This document shows positions 62,833 to 64,000 of a stretch of 64,000 nucleotides of DNA, piece after piece. This stretch comes from Pararheinheimera marina (lineage in GTDB: Bacteria > Pseudomonadota > Gammaproteobacteria > Enterobacterales > Alteromonadaceae), in the NCBI RefSeq assembly GCF_042654345.1, contig NZ_JBHSGB010000010.1, forward strand, positions 757,038 through 821,037, given 5' to 3'. The notes under the pieces were generated by a model, which worked only from the letters and a program-made list of their open reading frames with translations, was not told where the DNA came from and ran no database searches. The translations under genes were made by a program, and so were the position numbers. Numbering within the stretch: position 1 is the stretch's first letter; each line of letters starts with the position of its first letter.

Positions 62833-64000
62833 ATGCAAGTGATCAGTCGTGGTTCGGAATGGCATCGATGGGAGCCGCATATTCATGCGCCAGGTACAGT
62901 TCTCAACAATCAGTTTGGTGCTGACGACCCATGGAACTCTTACCTCACGACTCTTGAAGGTCTGACTCCTCAGATCGAGGCTATCGCCGTTACCGACTAC
63001 TATGTCACGGACAGCTATGAGGCGTTTCTCAAGCATAAGGCTGCTGGCCGACTGCCCGGCGTGTCGCTGCTATTCCCTAATATTGAACTTCGCCTTGATA
63101 TTGCAGCCAAGACAGGCTTTGTAAACGTCCATCTGCTGGTTAGCCCTGAAGATCCCGATCATTTATCTGAGGTGAAGCGAATCCTAAAGCGCTTGCAGTT
63201 CCAAGCTTTCAACGACCGTTTCGACTGCACGCGCGAGGAGTTGATCAAGCTCGGTAAACGAGCTGACTCTAACATTACTGATGATGGCGCGGCGCTCCGA
63301 CATGGCGCTACACAGTTCAAGGTCAATTTCGATCAGCTGCGAAGGGTCATTAGCGAGAGCGAATGGGCGATGAAGAACATCCTTATTGCTGTTGCTGGCA
63401 GTACTGGTGACGGCACATCCGGTGTTCGTCAAGCCGCCGACGCTACTGTGCGTCAAGAGATCGAAAAGTTTGCTCACATCATCTTTACCAGTAGTGCGGC
63501 GCAGCGTGATTTCTGGATCGGCCAACGAGGCATCGGCATTGAAGAACTGCGCTCGCGCTATAACGGATGTAAGCCGTGTCTCCATGGTAGCGATTCCCAT
63601 GAGCAGAAGACTGTTGGGCAGCCCGTTGATAATCGCTTTTCGTGGGTCAAAGGCGCGCTGGAATTCGATGCTCTCCGGCAGGCTTGTATCGATCCTGAAG
63701 GTCGAGCTTATGTAGGGGAGCAGCCGCCACGTTCAGCAATGCCCTCTCAGGTTATCTCGCATGTCAGAATCGACGATGCAGATTGGGCAACTTCACCGAG
63801 CATTCCACTCAACCCTGGCCTAGTGGCCATTATCGGAGCTCGAGGCTCGGGAAAGACTGCTCTGGCAGACATTATCGCAGCCGGTTGCGATGCAATCACC
63901 CCCTTCGGATGGAGTGCGGATGAAAATATCAGCCCATCATTTTTAGCGCGTGCACGCCGGCTTATAGGTGACGCGAAGACCACCTTGACCTGGGGGGGGG
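62833..64000 (+). CDS. PHP-domain/P-loop ATPase, TrlF-like defence protein (3' truncated by window)
   Basis: At least 389 residues, open at the window end. ATG 62833 follows AAGGAG. The N-terminal PHP phosphoesterase-like domain begins HRWEPHIHAPG (HxH metal motif near residue 15), with TDYY near 57 and the HGSDSHE segment near residue 255, where PHP domains have further metal ligands. A P-loop GARGSGKT lies at 335-342 and starts an SMC/ABC-like ATPase domain that continues off the end. This order matches TrlF-family ATPases, common in defence islands. Its base composition is more GC-rich than the recombinase genes, so it may have a different origin. Confidence 0.82.
   Translation, partial: MQVISRGSEWHRWEPHIHAPGTVLNNQFGADDPWNSYLTTLEGLTPQIEAIAVTDYYVTDSYEAFLKHKAAGRLPGVSLLFPNIELRLDIAAKTGFVNVHLLVSPEDPDHLSEVKRILKRLQFQAFNDRFDCTREELIKLGKRADSNITDDGAALRHGATQFKVNFDQLRRVISESEWAMKNILIAVAGSTGDGTSGVRQAADATVRQEIEKFAHIIFTSSAAQRDFWIGQRGIGIEELRSRYNGCKPCLHGSDSHEQKTVGQPVDNRFSWVKGALEFDALRQACIDPEGRAYVGEQPPRSAMPSQVISHVRIDDADWATSPSIPLNPGLVAIIGARGSGKTALADIIAAGCDAITPFGWSADENISPSFLARARRLIGDAKTTLTWGG

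Larger units (their letters stand above)
54450..64000. mobile_element. Recombinase-bearing genomic island inserted in thyA (left part)
   Basis: Starts where host thyA breaks, near 54450-54456, and continues past the window end. Contents in order: own thyA, three overlapping mobility genes, a further tyrosine recombinase and a PHP-ATPase cargo gene. The sequence is visibly more AT-rich than the host part, at least up to 62800. The large/large/coiled-coil trio recalls Tn554 TnpABC and the gamma-mobile-trio islands in general design; I cannot assign it to either. No att sites can be fixed because the right end is not seen. Confidence 0.85.

Noticed and set aside
63991..64000. Run of nine G at the window end and another at 17687-17695
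   Set aside because: The end run lies in the open ATPase frame at the window edge and may be an assembly end; the other is a lone homopolymer in spacer DNA.

Overview
This 64 kb window is a typical gammaproteobacterial chromosome segment that runs into a mobile island at its right end. Gene content and order (sodium-type flagellar motor protein MotY, FimV, MiaE, the blocks grxD/rnt, mnmC/fabB, pdxB-asd-fimV-truA-accD-folC-dedD-cvpA-purF and rppH-ptsP-lgt-thyA) suggest an aquatic, polarly flagellated bacterium near Rheinheimera/Alishewanella in the Alteromonadales/Chromatiales area. The genus is inferred from familiarity, not measured.

Region 1 (1-23150) is housekeeping. It holds the Fe-S monothiol glutaredoxin, RNase T, MotY, tRNA wobble modification (mnmC), unsaturated fatty acid synthesis (fabB), PLP synthesis (pdxB), aspartate semialdehyde dehydrogenase, the polar hub protein FimV, truA, accD, folC, a SPOR protein, cvpA and purF. 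Then come a Yip1-type membrane protein, the minus-strand group ppiB-lpxH-miaE, cysS, and a PadR regulator with a HAAS-like membrane protein behind a conspicuous tandem operator. Clear rho-independent hairpins separate many of the units.

Region 2 (23150-50200) is more species-specific. It contains an ECF sigma factor with a membrane tail next to an alpha/beta hydrolase, a LysR/DJ-1 pair, and a 265 bp MITE-like element abutting the DJ-1 stop codon. A c-di-GMP block (GGDEF-EAL, small phosphate-binding-like protein, beta-barrel, GGDEF-EAL) follows, then a very large class A PBP-like protein, slyD, mtfA, a uracil phosphoribosyltransferase-like gene, a DUF3422 gene, a periplasmic ATP-dependent DNA ligase and a LysE-type exporter. 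The block ends with a beta-barrel/cupredoxin divergent pair, tpx, a GNAT gene, a ferredoxin reductase plus fatty acid desaturase pair, an amino-acid-binding lipoprotein and mutH. The desaturase operon and fabB, 42 kb apart, share an almost identical 18 bp palindromic site, which points to one regulator of unsaturated fatty acid synthesis.

Region 3 (50549-54461) is the conserved rppH-ptsP-lgt-thyA operon. thyA is cut after about 80 codons.

Region 4 (about 54450 to beyond 64000) is a mobile island inserted in thyA. It carries its own complete, divergent thyA, then a tightly packed set of recombinase genes: a 978-residue degenerate tyrosine recombinase, a 696-residue complete one and a 193-residue coiled-coil protein. 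A fourth gene encodes another complete tyrosine recombinase (427 residues). The first identified cargo is a PHP-domain/P-loop ATPase gene of TrlF type, a likely defence gene, which runs off the window. The right end of the island and the 3' part of the host thyA are not in view. This island is the most interesting part of the window.
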